From Mycocentrospora acerina (taxonomy: Eukaryota > Ascomycota > Dothideomycetes > Pleosporales), in the NCBI GenBank assembly GCA_022701365.1, contig JAKUHH010000025.1:62001-126000 (forward strand): 64,000 bases of DNA, given 5' to 3'. The notes under the pieces were generated by a model that worked only from the letters and a program-made list of their open reading frames with translations, did not search any database and was not told where the DNA came from. Position numbers and translations under genes: made by a program. This document shows positions 35,000 through 44,473 of this stretch, piece after piece; within the stretch, counting starts at the first letter, position 1; every line of letters starts with the position of its first letter.

Positions 35000-35692
35000 G
35001 CTGGTGGAGTTGGTGCGGTCTTTCCTGTCATGAAGGAAAACAGGCACCACAGCATAGGTAGGGAGGTAGGTTGAGATATGGGACTAAGGTACTCAGCCAC
35101 AGGCAGTTACGGCGAGGCTGAATCAAAACATGTTGTCACAAGACACGAATTGACTCGACATGCCTGCAGTGTCGACAACAACTACTCAATCACCACCACA
35201 CAACTACTAGAGTTTTTACCTTACTTGTAGTGGTGCAGTAATTTTGTTGTTGTTACTTTTGTTTGCGTAGGAGCTGGGTCGACAGTGGGGAATATGTAGA
35301 CGGGTCGAACGGTGTGGAACCTCGAGATGGAGTATTTTTTGTGGTTGTAGTTGTAGTTGTAGTTGTAGTTGTAGTTGAGCCTAGAGGCTGTATCCGGAGG
35401 ATTCGTGTAAAGGAGTTGAAGTGGAGGTAAACAAACACAGCGTATAAAACATAGGCAATGCAATGCTGTCATAAACTTTTTTTCGGAGAACATTCATCAC
35501 AAAAAATAAAAACGTGCATACATGTAGCATGGGTAAATTTCACTTTATTTTGAAAGAAGAAAAAAGATGCCCATGTATCCGGTTTGTCTATCTATCTTGT
35601 CGTCGTTGATGTGGAACAGATCTCGTCAAAGGTAAAAGAGACACGGAAACAAAAAACCTACAACCCCATTGTGGATATCACTCTATTCCAAT
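35000..35692. other. Intergenic between HET gene and asparagine synthetase
   Basis: This holds the HET-gene promoter and the asparagine-synthetase 3' flank. A GTTGTA repeat of about six units lies at 35344-35376. Nothing else was recognised. Confidence 0.5.
35344..35376. repeat. (GTTGTA)n microsatellite
   Basis: Hexamer tandem repeat in the HET-asparagine synthetase spacer, read directly. Confidence 0.85.
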
Positions 35693-37842
35693 CTACTCGG
35701 TGCTGTCGTACTTTTGGGCGTGAATAGAGATGGCACTAGACATCATTAGCTTTCTTTCCATGGTAACAGACTAGGGTTTACTTACCGTCCAGAAGGATCT
35801 GTCTGGTTGCTCCACGTGGGTGTCCAGCGCATAACGGTGCTGGCGCAGTAGCTGGGGAAGTGCTCGTCAAACATGCACCTGTACCAGTATGCCTCCTTTG
35901 TGTCAGGGATATCGTTACCCCACTCAGGCTTGGGGTTCTTCATCATCTCGTCTGTAACCTGCAGCTCGGCGTTGTCCTTGAGTGCGTCAATCCACCCGTA
36001 GCCCACACCGTCGGAGAACTGCTCCTTCTGCCTGTAGAGGATCTTGTGGGGGAGGTAGGGTGCCGTCTCGGGCTCATCCGTGGTGTCAAACGCCTTGCGC
36101 AGAATGTACTTCTCGATGCGGTCCTTGGTGATGAGCTTATCGGCAGGGTCGATGTTCATGGCAGTGGTGAGGAACTGCTTGTCGAGGAAGGGCACACGGG
36201 CTTCAACGCCCCATGCGGATGTGGACTTGTTGGCACGCAGACAGTCTGCAAGATGGAGGTTCTTCACGCGGCGCACGCACTCCTCGTGGAAAGCGGCCTT
36301 GTTGGGCGCATTGTGAAAGTAAAGGTATCCGCCAAAGATCTCATCGCTGCCCTCGCCTGACAGGACCATCTTGATGCCCATGGCCTTGATCTTGCGGCTG
36401 AGCAGGAACATGGGTGTCGAGGCGCGGATGGTGGTCACGTCAAAGGTTTCGAGGTGGAAAATGACGTCTGTGAGCGCGTTGATACCATCCTCAATGGTGA
36501 ATGTGAAGGTGTGGTGCTTTGTTCCGAGGAAGTTGGCAACCTCCTGGGCGGCGATAGCGTCTGGGGCGTTGGGCAGACCAATGGAGAAGGAGTTGAGTTG
36601 ACCCAGAATCAGGTCTGTCTGGAGCTCGTTCTCGTCGTCAATACCGACCAGCTGGTTCTGGGAGTCAGCGACCACTCCGCTGGCAGCTCGCTTCTGTGTT
36701 GCCTCGTTGATTCGCTGAGTTTCACGCTGCGCAATCGAAGCCACCAGACTCGAGTCGAGTCCACCAGAGAGAAGCACACCAAAAGGTACCTCGGCCATCA
36801 TGCGCTTGCGCACCGATTGCTCCAATGATGCTCTCAGCTCTTTGTAGTTTACAGGTGTGGTGGGGATGTTGGTGGGCTCGACCAGCCACTTGGGGTCGTA
36901 GTAGCGAGTGAGCTTGTCTGTCTTGGAGTCATAGATGTGACCGGGTGGGAAGGCGATGATATCGTCGCAGACAGGGTGCAGGCACTTTAGCTCAGAGGCG
37001 AAGAATACAGCACCTGGTGTCTCGCTCGACCTGCCCATGTAGAAGGTGGTGATTCCAATGGGGTCGCGTGCTGCGAGCACTCGGTCCTGGACCTTGTCGT
37101 GGAGAACCCATGAGAACATGCCGTCCAAGTGACGGGGCGCGTCAATGTCATGTTCAAGGTACTGCCACATGTCAGCTCAGTTCCATACTCTAAAGAAAAC
37201 GCTGCTATCCATACCAGAGGAATGATGACCTCGCAATCCGAGTGTGTCTTGAAGTTGTATGGCTTCTTGAGGCTCTTGCGGAGGATGCGGTGGTTGTAGA
37301 TTTCACCGTTGACGGCCAGAGAAACGGTTTCCTCTTCGTTGACCAGTGGCTGTGCGCCAGAGTCTGTCTGTTATAAGTTGCGGTCGAGGAAATGGGGGGC
37401 ATCCATGTCATGGCATACCAACACCGACGATGCTCAAACGCTCGTGAACAAGAACTATAACATGATGAGTACTTTGACCAACACACCAAATGTGCTCGTT
37501 ATGCTTACTCGTATCGTTTGCGATCCAGTTGCCACCTGAAAAGTCTCAGTTAACTTGCTCCTCGGCGCACGCTGTGTGTGTGTCATGGAATGCTCACTCC
37601 AATCTGGGCCCCGATGTCGGACGCTGTTCGCAATCAGTCAATTGAGCTGGCAGAGAGTGTGTAGAGAGGAGGTTGACTCACGCCTTGCCCATCTTCAGGG
37701 CCGTTGGCTTGAACTTTTGCACATCGGGGTGCCTGCGCGCGTGTTAGTCACATGTGGGCATACATGATGGAGAAGCTTGGAGGGGCATTCGATGGATGCG
37801 GAGGGCTGTTGCATACCTGTAACACGCAAATATACCACACAT
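35693..37842 (-). CDS. Glutamine-hydrolysing asparagine synthetase
   Basis: Eight exons (37817-37842, 37682-37732, 37598-37623, 37509-37535, 37419-37454, 37215-37363, 35786-37161, 35693-35735) give 577 aa, normal for class-B fungal enzymes. The product makes asparagine from aspartate, ATP and glutamine in the cytosol. The N-terminus MCGIFACYR supplies the Cys2 nucleophile of the glutaminase domain. RHRGPDWSG, HERLSIVGVDSGAQPL and NGEIYNHR follow. The synthetase domain has the pyrophosphate loop LLSGGLDSSLVAS and VLSGEGSDEIFGGY. The C-terminus TVMRWTPTWSNQTDPSGRA is conserved. Six tiny 5' exons (26-149 nt) were placed by matching every junction to family sequence; the frame closes at 578 codons. 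Confidence 0.97.
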
Positions 37843-38635
37843 TTTGACGGTTGGAGAGTAGGAGGGGGAGAGGAAGAGGGGGAAGGGAAAGGGAGAGGTG
37901 TCAAGATGAGGGATGAGTCGGGAGTCAGAAGTGGGTAGCTACGTGCCGGCTATGACTTTGTTTTATTTGACGGTCGAGAAATTGTTCTACAGCCACTTGA
38001 GTCAAACATGCTCCGGCGACGCCATCGGGGTATCTGCCCCACTAACCCAAGCGCGCCGAGGGCCGCATATGGCCGCAAGATAAAGGCTATCAGCAGCAAA
38101 AGGCAGGGGAAGCAAACGGTGACGCTGGAAGATCAGTCACGTTCGCGGTGCACGCGTTGACTCCCCGACGGGCACCCATGCTCAACACGTTTATGAATTC
38201 CCCCCCACATTGCGAGTTGCGAATCACAAACTCGCTTATTGGCTGCCCTCGTGACCATGTCCAGCGCATGCGCGAGCAATATACACACACGGAGAAAACG
38301 GAGCTATTAGATAGGACAAAGTAAATTCATGCTGTGTTGGTGTTGATACATCGACGCCCTCCACGACTCATGTAATCATGCTCGCGTCTTCGAGATCGCG
38401 CTGCTCCATGTGCGTAACCAAAATCCCAATTTCCGCCACAAGAATTAAACTGAACAAAAGAAAGAATTCCACTCGCTCAAATTTGATTGCTCACATCCAT
38501 CCATCCGTCCGTCCGTCCGTCCATCCTCATCTTGACCGGGGTCACGTCCGCTCTTGCCTCGAATCCGCTATGCACTGTGGGGGCGCACGCCGCTTGACTG
38601 ATGTATTGTTGAAGATTATGGGCTAGACAAGACAC
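37843..38635. other. Intergenic upstream of asparagine synthetase
   Basis: Promoter side of asparagine synthetase and 3' flank of the VAP gene. A CCAT/CCGT tetranucleotide repeat sits at 38494-38526. The remaining short frames have no domains. Confidence 0.5.
38494..38526. repeat. (CCAT/CCGT)n tetranucleotide repeat
   Basis: Imperfect tandem tetranucleotide array seen directly in the sequence. Confidence 0.8.
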
Positions 38636-39841
38636 TCAGAACAGGAAGTAGGCGACAAGGAAGCTTATGAGGCACAACAGGGCTGTGATTTGGACCGAGA
38701 CGCCGCCCGCGGGCGCGACCTGCTGAGAGTTGACGGCAGTCGCAGTTTGCCCCTGGGCAAGAGGATCGACCTTTCGTTGGCGCAGACCCGAGCTCTCTCC
38801 AGCCTGCTTTGTCAGACGGGCAATGGTTGCCTTTGCTTCTTCGAGCTGAGCCCGCACGTCTTCCTGAGACACGGGGATGGCATTTGCGACGCTGGCAGCG
38901 GCTGCAGACACGGTTGACTGCACGCCAGCCACGGCAGACTGTGCGCCGCCCGAGGAGGTGGCCGGGTTGTGGGCCTCTCTCTTGATCTCTCCCAGACTCT
39001 TGGCGTCTGCCGGTCGGTCTTCGTGGTACGAGACTGGGCCCCCGGCGTCCGAGGAGCCTCGCTGGGACGCAGCAGAAAACTCGGGCGAGGACGTCTGGAG
39101 CAGCGACTCGTGGCTGGCGCCATTTGCTCTGGCGGGGGTGCTTGTCGGGGCAGTGCCGTCTGCCGGGAGGAAGAGGACTCTGATCTTCTTTTCTTGGATG
39201 GACGACTTTGACGTCTGCTCAATGTGCGACCACTGCAAGCGGGTTAGCGGTGTGTGGCGTGAAGCAGACCGGGGAGCGTACGAGGGAGCCAACGTTTGTG
39301 AACTCCTTGTCGGCGGTGACGAGGACAGACTGGACGAGGAACTTGTCGCGGCACTTTGCGTCGGGCGGGGGGTCGTCTTTCATGGCCTGGAGGAGGACTG
39401 TGGGCGCGTCAGCTGGGGGCGCCAGTGCAGCGCCAGTGCAGCAGCAGGCGGGCGCGTGGCGGGGGGAGCGGCGTACTCTGCACCTCGACATCTTTGCCGG
39501 GCTCGATGCGTCCGCTGTTTGGGCGCACGCAGTATCTACAAGGTCGCACGTCAGCTGGCGGCGGTGGGAGCGGGGGCGGGCGGCGCGTACTGCTTGGGCG
39601 CCGTGGTCTTGACCTGGAGGGGGTGTCAGCGGCGTGCACGGCGAGGCAATGCAGCGGGCGGGAGGGGCAGGGCGCACCTTGAAGGCAATGGGGTCCGAGT
39701 GCGGGTTCTTGAGGCGGAGGGTCTGCGACACCTCCTGCTGGAAGGGGCCTGCTCGGTTCAGCACGGGTGCATGCGCGCAGCAGGCGGCGGGCGGCGCTCA
39801 CGCTTGAAGCCCAGCTCCACGGGGTCGAGCTCGACGGACAT
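38636..39841 (-). CDS. SCS2: VAP/Scs2-type MSP-domain ER membrane protein
   Basis: Six exons (39802-39841, 39678-39748, 39591-39613, 39477-39535, 39282-39397, 38636-39232) give 301 aa. The MSP domain occupies about residues 1-125 (VELDPVELGF, QTLRLKNPHSDPIAFKVKTT, YCVRPNSGRIEPGKDVEVQ, CRDKFLVQSV). A Ser/Ala-rich linker, a short coiled coil (VRAQLEEAKATIARLTKQAG) and a C-terminal membrane anchor (VSVQITALLCLISFLVAYFLF) follow. VAP proteins tether the ER to other membranes by binding FFAT-motif partners and influence phospholipid synthesis. Five very short GC-rich introns break up the MSP domain; two have GTACGC donors and the smallest exon is 23 nt. Each junction restores a conserved MSP residue, and the total is 302 codons. 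Confidence 0.94.
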
Positions 39842-40598
39842 GGTGGGCGGGCGCGGTGATCACGTGGGTGCGGGAGGGTGTGTGGGTGTGTGGATGTGGG
39901 TGTGGATGTGGACGTGTTTGGTAATCACGGCGTGCTCTGCGCGAGGGCGGTGTGGGCGAGGGCGGCGACGGCAAAGGGGCGCGGTGCACGGCAGGCGGCT
40001 GCGGCGTCGAGGCGGGCGGGTGCGGGTGCAGAGGCAGACGGGCGGCGGGCAGTGGGCAGTGGGCAGCGGGCAGGTGGGCGAGGGCAGGCGGCGAGGGCAA
40101 TGGGCAACGGCAGAGGAATAGGACAGGTCGTCGGCCAGGCCCACGGCTCGCTTGACGTCTTGCCTGGGGAACGTCATCGCCCGAGCGCCGTCCCTCGGCA
40201 CCCGTTGCCCGCTCTCTGTCGCTCGTTGCTCGTCATCCATTGCCCGTCGCTCGTCACACGTCGCTCGACGCTCCACGCTCGACCAGCTGTGCATTCTCCC
40301 TCGCCCAGCCGTCACCCAGCTTGCAGGCCAGGTCTTGCCCAACACGGCCCGTCCCAGCACATTCCACCGTCGACGTTCCGCTCCACTGTTCTGCGCTTCC
40401 CCCAGATTCCACGCTTCCATCTATACCCTTGGCCTTCTCCACTACAGCTTCTAAGAGCTGCTCCTGCACTCGCCTCTTGCCCATCGCCCCTGCACCACCA
40501 CGCCCATAGCCACAACCACAACCACAACCACAAACACTTCTACTACTACTTCCACACCCTCACCCACATCCACACCCCCACAACCGCCCCCACCCGCC
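39842..40598. promoter_or_regulatory. GC-rich divergent promoter between VAP and UBX genes
   Basis: A 757-nt shared upstream region of two head-to-head genes. It is very GC-rich with GTGGGCAG-like repeats near 40045-40080 and a CACAAC repeat at 40510-40533 just before the UBX start. A CACGTG core lies near 39862. Long open frames on both strands here are composition artefacts. Co-regulation of the two genes is possible but not shown. Confidence 0.5.
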
Positions 40599-41534
40599 AT
40601 GGCTTCCGACCTCGACACCCTCGTCGACATGGGCTTCCCCCGCGACCGCGCAGAGCTCGCCGTCAAGGCCACCGGCGGCCTGCAGGGCGCCATTGACTGG
40701 CTCGAGAAGCACCAGGACCAGTCCATCGACGACATCACTGCCGCCTCCTCCGCCTCCACCGCCGACGCCTCTGACGAGCCCGAGGCCCTCAAGCCTGGCG
40801 AAGAGGCAAAGTCCCTGGTCTGCGAAGAGTGCGGCAAAAAGTTCCGCTCCGTCGCCCAGGCCGAGTTCCACGGCAACAAGACGGGCCACGAGAACTTTGC
40901 CGAGTCGACAGAGGAAATCGCCCCCCTTACCGAAGAAGAAAAGAAGCAGCGCCTCGAAGAACTCCGCCAGAAGCTCGCCCTCAAGCGCGCCGCCCAGTCC
41001 GACCAAGACAAGGAAGACCGCAAGAAGAACGAGCAGATCCGCCTCAAAGCCACAAAAGAATCCCAAGACATCAAAGAGTCCCTCCAGAACAAAGAGCGCA
41101 TCAAGGAGGCCGCCGCCAAAAGGGCAGAGAAGCAAGCAGACCTCGACGCCCGCAAGCGTGTCCTCGCAAAACTCGAAGCAGACAAGCAAGAACGCAAGCG
41201 CAAAGCCGAAATCGAAAAAGCAGCCCGCGCAGGCCAGGCTCCTCCGCAACAAATCCACATCCCCCAGCCCACGTCATCGGGTCCCACCACCAGCAAGCCC
41301 GCAAGCGCATACACAGAGGCAAGACTCGCCCTGCAAACAAAGGCCGGGAGAATCACAAAGACGTTTCCTGTCGAGACGACGCTTTTTGAGGTTGCCCATG
41401 CGCTGGAGCAGGATGGCGCGCAGGTCAACAGCTTCTCGACTACCTTTCCCAAGAAGACGTTTGATCGCTCCGACTTTGGCTTGACTCTTAAAGAAGCCGG
41501 CATGGTGCCTAGTGCTGCTCTGATTGTCGGGTAA
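40599..41534 (+). CDS. UBA / C2H2 zinc finger / UBX-domain protein (UBXN1/SAKS1-like)
   Basis: A single-exon gene of 311 aa. An N-terminal UBA (LVDMGFPRDRAELAVKATGG, residues about 5-42) is followed by a C2H2 finger (CEECGKKFRSVAQAEFHGNK, then TGH). A long charged coiled coil comes next (about 110-215, many Glu/Lys/Arg). A UBX-like beta-grasp ends the protein (about 225-311; RLALQTKAGRITKTFPVETTL, DRSDFGLTLKEAGMVPSAAL). UBX proteins bind Cdc48/p97 and UBA binds ubiquitin, so it is probably a Cdc48 adaptor for ubiquitinated clients. The compact FPR-type Cdc48 loop is not obvious, so strength of Cdc48 binding is uncertain. The ATG matches the family start and is preceded by a C/A-rich leader. 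Confidence 0.93.
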   Translation: MASDLDTLVDMGFPRDRAELAVKATGGLQGAIDWLEKHQDQSIDDITAASSASTADASDEPEALKPGEEAKSLVCEECGKKFRSVAQAEFHGNKTGHENFAESTEEIAPLTEEEKKQRLEELRQKLALKRAAQSDQDKEDRKKNEQIRLKATKESQDIKESLQNKERIKEAAAKRAEKQADLDARKRVLAKLEADKQERKRKAEIEKAARAGQAPPQQIHIPQPTSSGPTTSKPASAYTEARLALQTKAGRITKTFPVETTLFEVAHALEQDGAQVNSFSTTFPKKTFDRSDFGLTLKEAGMVPSAALIVG

Positions 41535-41972
41535 ATGTGCTGCCGTGATGAAGTAGTCTGGCAGTCTGGCAGGCAGGCAGCTAGGGGGAGACTTGTCTCC
41601 TGGCAAACAAATTTCCATGGTGTTGACTTGCTCAAAGGAAAGGAGAAAATGAAGTAGAAGACTGAGCATTCGACACCACCAAAGAAATCTCTGCATCATG
41701 GGGGCGTTGAGGTGATTACGAAATGACATGGTAGTTGGCAAATCTCTAGACGAAATGATAATGATGAAACTGATCTGATCTGATCTGATCTGATATAAAA
41801 CCACCAAATCCATTCTTCATACTATTGACATTGTCTGCCTGCCTCCAACACCCAAATACCCAATCGCGTATAAACAAATCTTTGCTTTAAAAAATAAATG
41901 CACGCCCATACTATAAACACCCACTCAATTTGTTCATCAATCAATCAATCAGTCCGTCAGTCAGTCAGTCAG
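41535..41972. other. Convergent spacer between UBX and RecQ genes
   Basis: 3' flank of both neighbours. It contains a CTGAT pentamer repeat (41770-41794) and the left part of a TCAA/TCAG tetranucleotide array that reaches 41979, that is, up to the RecQ stop codon. Confidence 0.55.
41770..41794. repeat. (CTGAT)n microsatellite
   Basis: Five tandem copies in the UBX-RecQ spacer. Confidence 0.85.
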
Positions 41973-41979
41973 TCAGTCA
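41937..41979. repeat. (TCAA/TCAG)n tetranucleotide array
   Basis: Tandem array whose right end overlaps the last codons of the RecQ gene, so repeat length could change the C-terminus. Confidence 0.8.
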
Positions 41980-43588
41980 TACTCATCATACCCCCCCTCA
42001 AACCTCCCCATCTCCCTCTGCGTACTACACCACTCCTCACTCGCCAATCCCCTCTCCCTCCTCCTCACCAACCCCTCTGCATCCTTGCACCAATCGCACG
42101 CAAAATCACACTCCGGCACCTCCTCGTCGGCAAAATACCGCGCAATAAGCCCATGTCGGCACTTGTCCGTCGCCTCACAGTAACCAATAAGCGCCTCTAG
42201 ACTCTTCGCGCGATTCTTCAGCATCGCCTGTTGTGCTGCCACGCCTGTGCCCTTCTTGCCTGGCTGCCTCGACACGTCACGCGCCATCATCGTCGCCGCG
42301 CGGTCGCGGTCCTCGCGTCCGTAGTAAAGCATACACACGCTTGCCTTCCCGTCGCGGCCTGCCCGCCCAGCTTCCTGGTAAAACCCCTCAAACGACTTGG
42401 GGATCTGCCAGTGTACGACGAACCGCACGTTTTCCTTGTCGATCCCCATACCAAAGGCTGTCGTGGCCACAATGACGTCGTACCCGGGCTTGTTGGCTAC
42501 CCATCCCGCAAGTGAGTCGTCGCGCTCCGTGTGAGAGAGTCCTGCGTGGTAGGGTTTGGCGCCTATACCGTCAGCGCGGAGGCGTGCGGCGAGTGACTCG
42601 CAGTCTTTGCGAAAGAGCGTGTATATAATACCCGGGACGTTGTCTGTGCGCTGCTTCTGGGTTGCGAGTTGCGAGGCACGCTCAGGGTTTGCAGCACGGC
42701 GGGCGTGTGCGGCTTTGAGCCACGAAAGGAAGTCCGGGTAGTGATCCTCTTCGTCCGACTTGAAACGGACTTCGTAGTGAAGGTTTGGCCGGCTGGTAGT
42801 CATACGGAACATTTTAATCTTCGAGGCATCAAGGGCAAGTGTTTTGATAATATCCTCTCGTACCCGTGCTGTGGCGGTCGCTGTCAGACATATAACGGGC
42901 ACATCGGGGAACTCAGTCTTGAAGAAGGAGAGTTGCTGGAACGAGGGCCGGAAGTCATGGCCCCATTCACTGATGCAATGGGCTTCATCAACTGCTATAC
43001 GGGCGAGCTCATTCTGAGAATGAATCACGCGAAGTATCTTTCGGAAAGAGTCGCGTTGGCAGTACTCTGGGGTGACATAGAGAAGCCGGGTGAGAGGGTG
43101 TCCACATTGGAGATCATCAATGATTCTCGTCTTATCAGCCGGTGGTGTGGTGCTGTTGATGGTTTCGACTCTTATCTTGGCATTACGCATAGAAGCGACT
43201 TGGTTGTTCTGACTAACGTAAGTTTATGTTGAGAGTAATCAGTGAAAGGTTCTTGTACCATTAGAGCCAGAAGTGGAGAAATCACAATGGTGACTAGCAA
43301 GATTAGCATGTCTATTTCTCACTGAAAACATATACATACTACCAATGTCAACAACTGCGGGAAGCTGATAACATAAGCTCTTTCCAAACGACGTTGCAGC
43401 CTGGAGAAAGACATCTTCGCCTTCGAGTGTAGCCGTGATGACCTCGCGTTGTAAAGGTCTGTGTAAGATGATCAGGACAAGTATCTCTATACTCTTTTTC
43501 ATTCTACGCACCTGAAACCGGGCTTCTTGAACACTCTTTTGAGCGTAAACTCAACGTTTGAATATGGACACTTCCTCTTGCCTGGCAT
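41973..43588 (-). CDS. Compact RecQ-family DNA helicase
   Basis: Exons 43512-43588, 43458-43343, 43259-43293 and 41973-43208 give 487 aa. Motif 0 lies at the very N-terminus (FKKPGFRPLQREVI). Motif I is AATSFGKSLCYQLPA, II is VDEAHCISEWGHDFRP, III CLTATATA and VI YQEAGRAGRDGK. A zinc-binding module with YCEATDKCRHG and CDFACDWC follows. The protein then stops, so RQC winged-helix and HRDC domains are absent. RecQ enzymes unwind 3'-to-5' and act in recombination and repair. Motif I departs from the usual TGGGKS. It lies head to head with the GNAT gene across 396 nt. The C-terminal codons run into a tetranucleotide repeat. Distinct from the large Sgs1/BLM-type RecQ expected elsewhere in the genome. 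Confidence 0.92.
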
Positions 43589-43984
43589 GTTGTCCGTGCT
43601 CACAGCGCGTTACTTGTCGACGCTTGTCGTGGCAATCCAAACTTTGGTTTATTGCTCAGCAAGTACGGATAATGGAGGCTTGGAGAACAAGCGCAGGCTC
43701 ATGTTGAATTTTGAAAGCAGAAAATAATCTGGAGGCTGCAGCGCGGTGCAAGAGCGACGGACGCGTTACTGTGAAAGATGCGATGCGCCATCACGCTAGC
43801 ACGTGTCTGTTCTTACCCGATTGAGACTTTTTACTCACACCTTCGCATTTCTACTCTTTCATGACACTCTCACTAATCTTGTTATTGGAAAGGCAGGCGG
43901 TGTTATTGTATTTCAGAGGAGCTTGATCTCACAGTCTGCTCCCAGCGCACCATCTTTAAAAAAACTCAATCTTAGGACCTAGCA
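43589..43984. promoter_or_regulatory. Bidirectional promoter of RecQ and GNAT genes
   Basis: A 396-nt head-to-head spacer with no coding potential. It contains both transcription starts by inference. No specific binding site was identified. Confidence 0.5.
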
Positions 43985-44473
43985 ATGACCCCTCCCCCAG
44001 GAATTACCGTAGCCCACCACTCCTCTTGTCCACCCAAACTCCTCCCGACCCTCAAAACAACTCTCTCGCGCTTAGAAAAGAAAATCTTTCCCCAGAGCGA
44101 AGCATTCAACTACACGCTCGAACTTTCAAAACAATCCATTGGCGTCATCCTCGCCCACAATGCCCCTTCCAAAACTCCTGAATCTGTCGTAGCGTATCTT
44201 GTCTACCAGCGGCAAAAACGGATTGTCTGGCTGCACAAACTTGCTGTTGTAGAGCAAGAAAGAGGGAAAGGGGTAGGGAATTGTCTTGTGCAAGAGTTGT
44301 TAGAGGTTGTGAAGAAGGGTGGTGCGGAGAGAGTGCTGTTGTGGGTGGACGAGGGGAGGGAGCCAGCAAGGGGGTTGTATGAGAAGTGCGGATTTAGCGA
44401 GGTGGAGAGATTGACGGACTACTATGGACCGGGACGGACGGCAGTAAAGATGGAGGTTTTACTTGGAGTTTAA
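43985..44473 (+). CDS. GNAT-family N-acetyltransferase
   Basis: A single-exon gene of 162 aa. It has the GNAT fold order: a beta hairpin (VVAYLVYQRQKRIVWLHKLAVV), the acetyl-CoA-binding motif A (QERGKGVGNCLVQELLEVV, matching R/Q-x-x-G-x-G/A), and a C-terminal helix with GLYEKCGFSEVER plus the terminal strand AVKMEV. It resembles small cytosolic acetyltransferases acting on amines or protein N-termini. The substrate cannot be inferred. It shares its upstream region with the RecQ gene. The third positions are less GC-biased than the UBX gene nearby. Confidence 0.9.
   Translation: MTPPPGITVAHHSSCPPKLLPTLKTTLSRLEKKIFPQSEAFNYTLELSKQSIGVILAHNAPSKTPESVVAYLVYQRQKRIVWLHKLAVVEQERGKGVGNCLVQELLEVVKKGGAERVLLWVDEGREPARGLYEKCGFSEVERLTDYYGPGRTAVKMEVLLGV

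Noticed and set aside
35253..35493. Minus-strand ORFs rich in Thr or Tyr-Asn
   Set aside because: Produced by the GTTGTA microsatellite.
38877..40121. 414-aa plus-strand ORF opposite the VAP gene and its promoter
   Set aside because: Gly/Arg/Val-rich low complexity; the minus strand encodes a full MSP-domain protein with consistent splicing.
40451..41635. 394-aa minus-strand ORF covering the UBX gene
   Set aside because: Composition shadow (Ser/Cys/Arg-rich) of a coding strand with clear UBA, zinc finger and UBX motifs.
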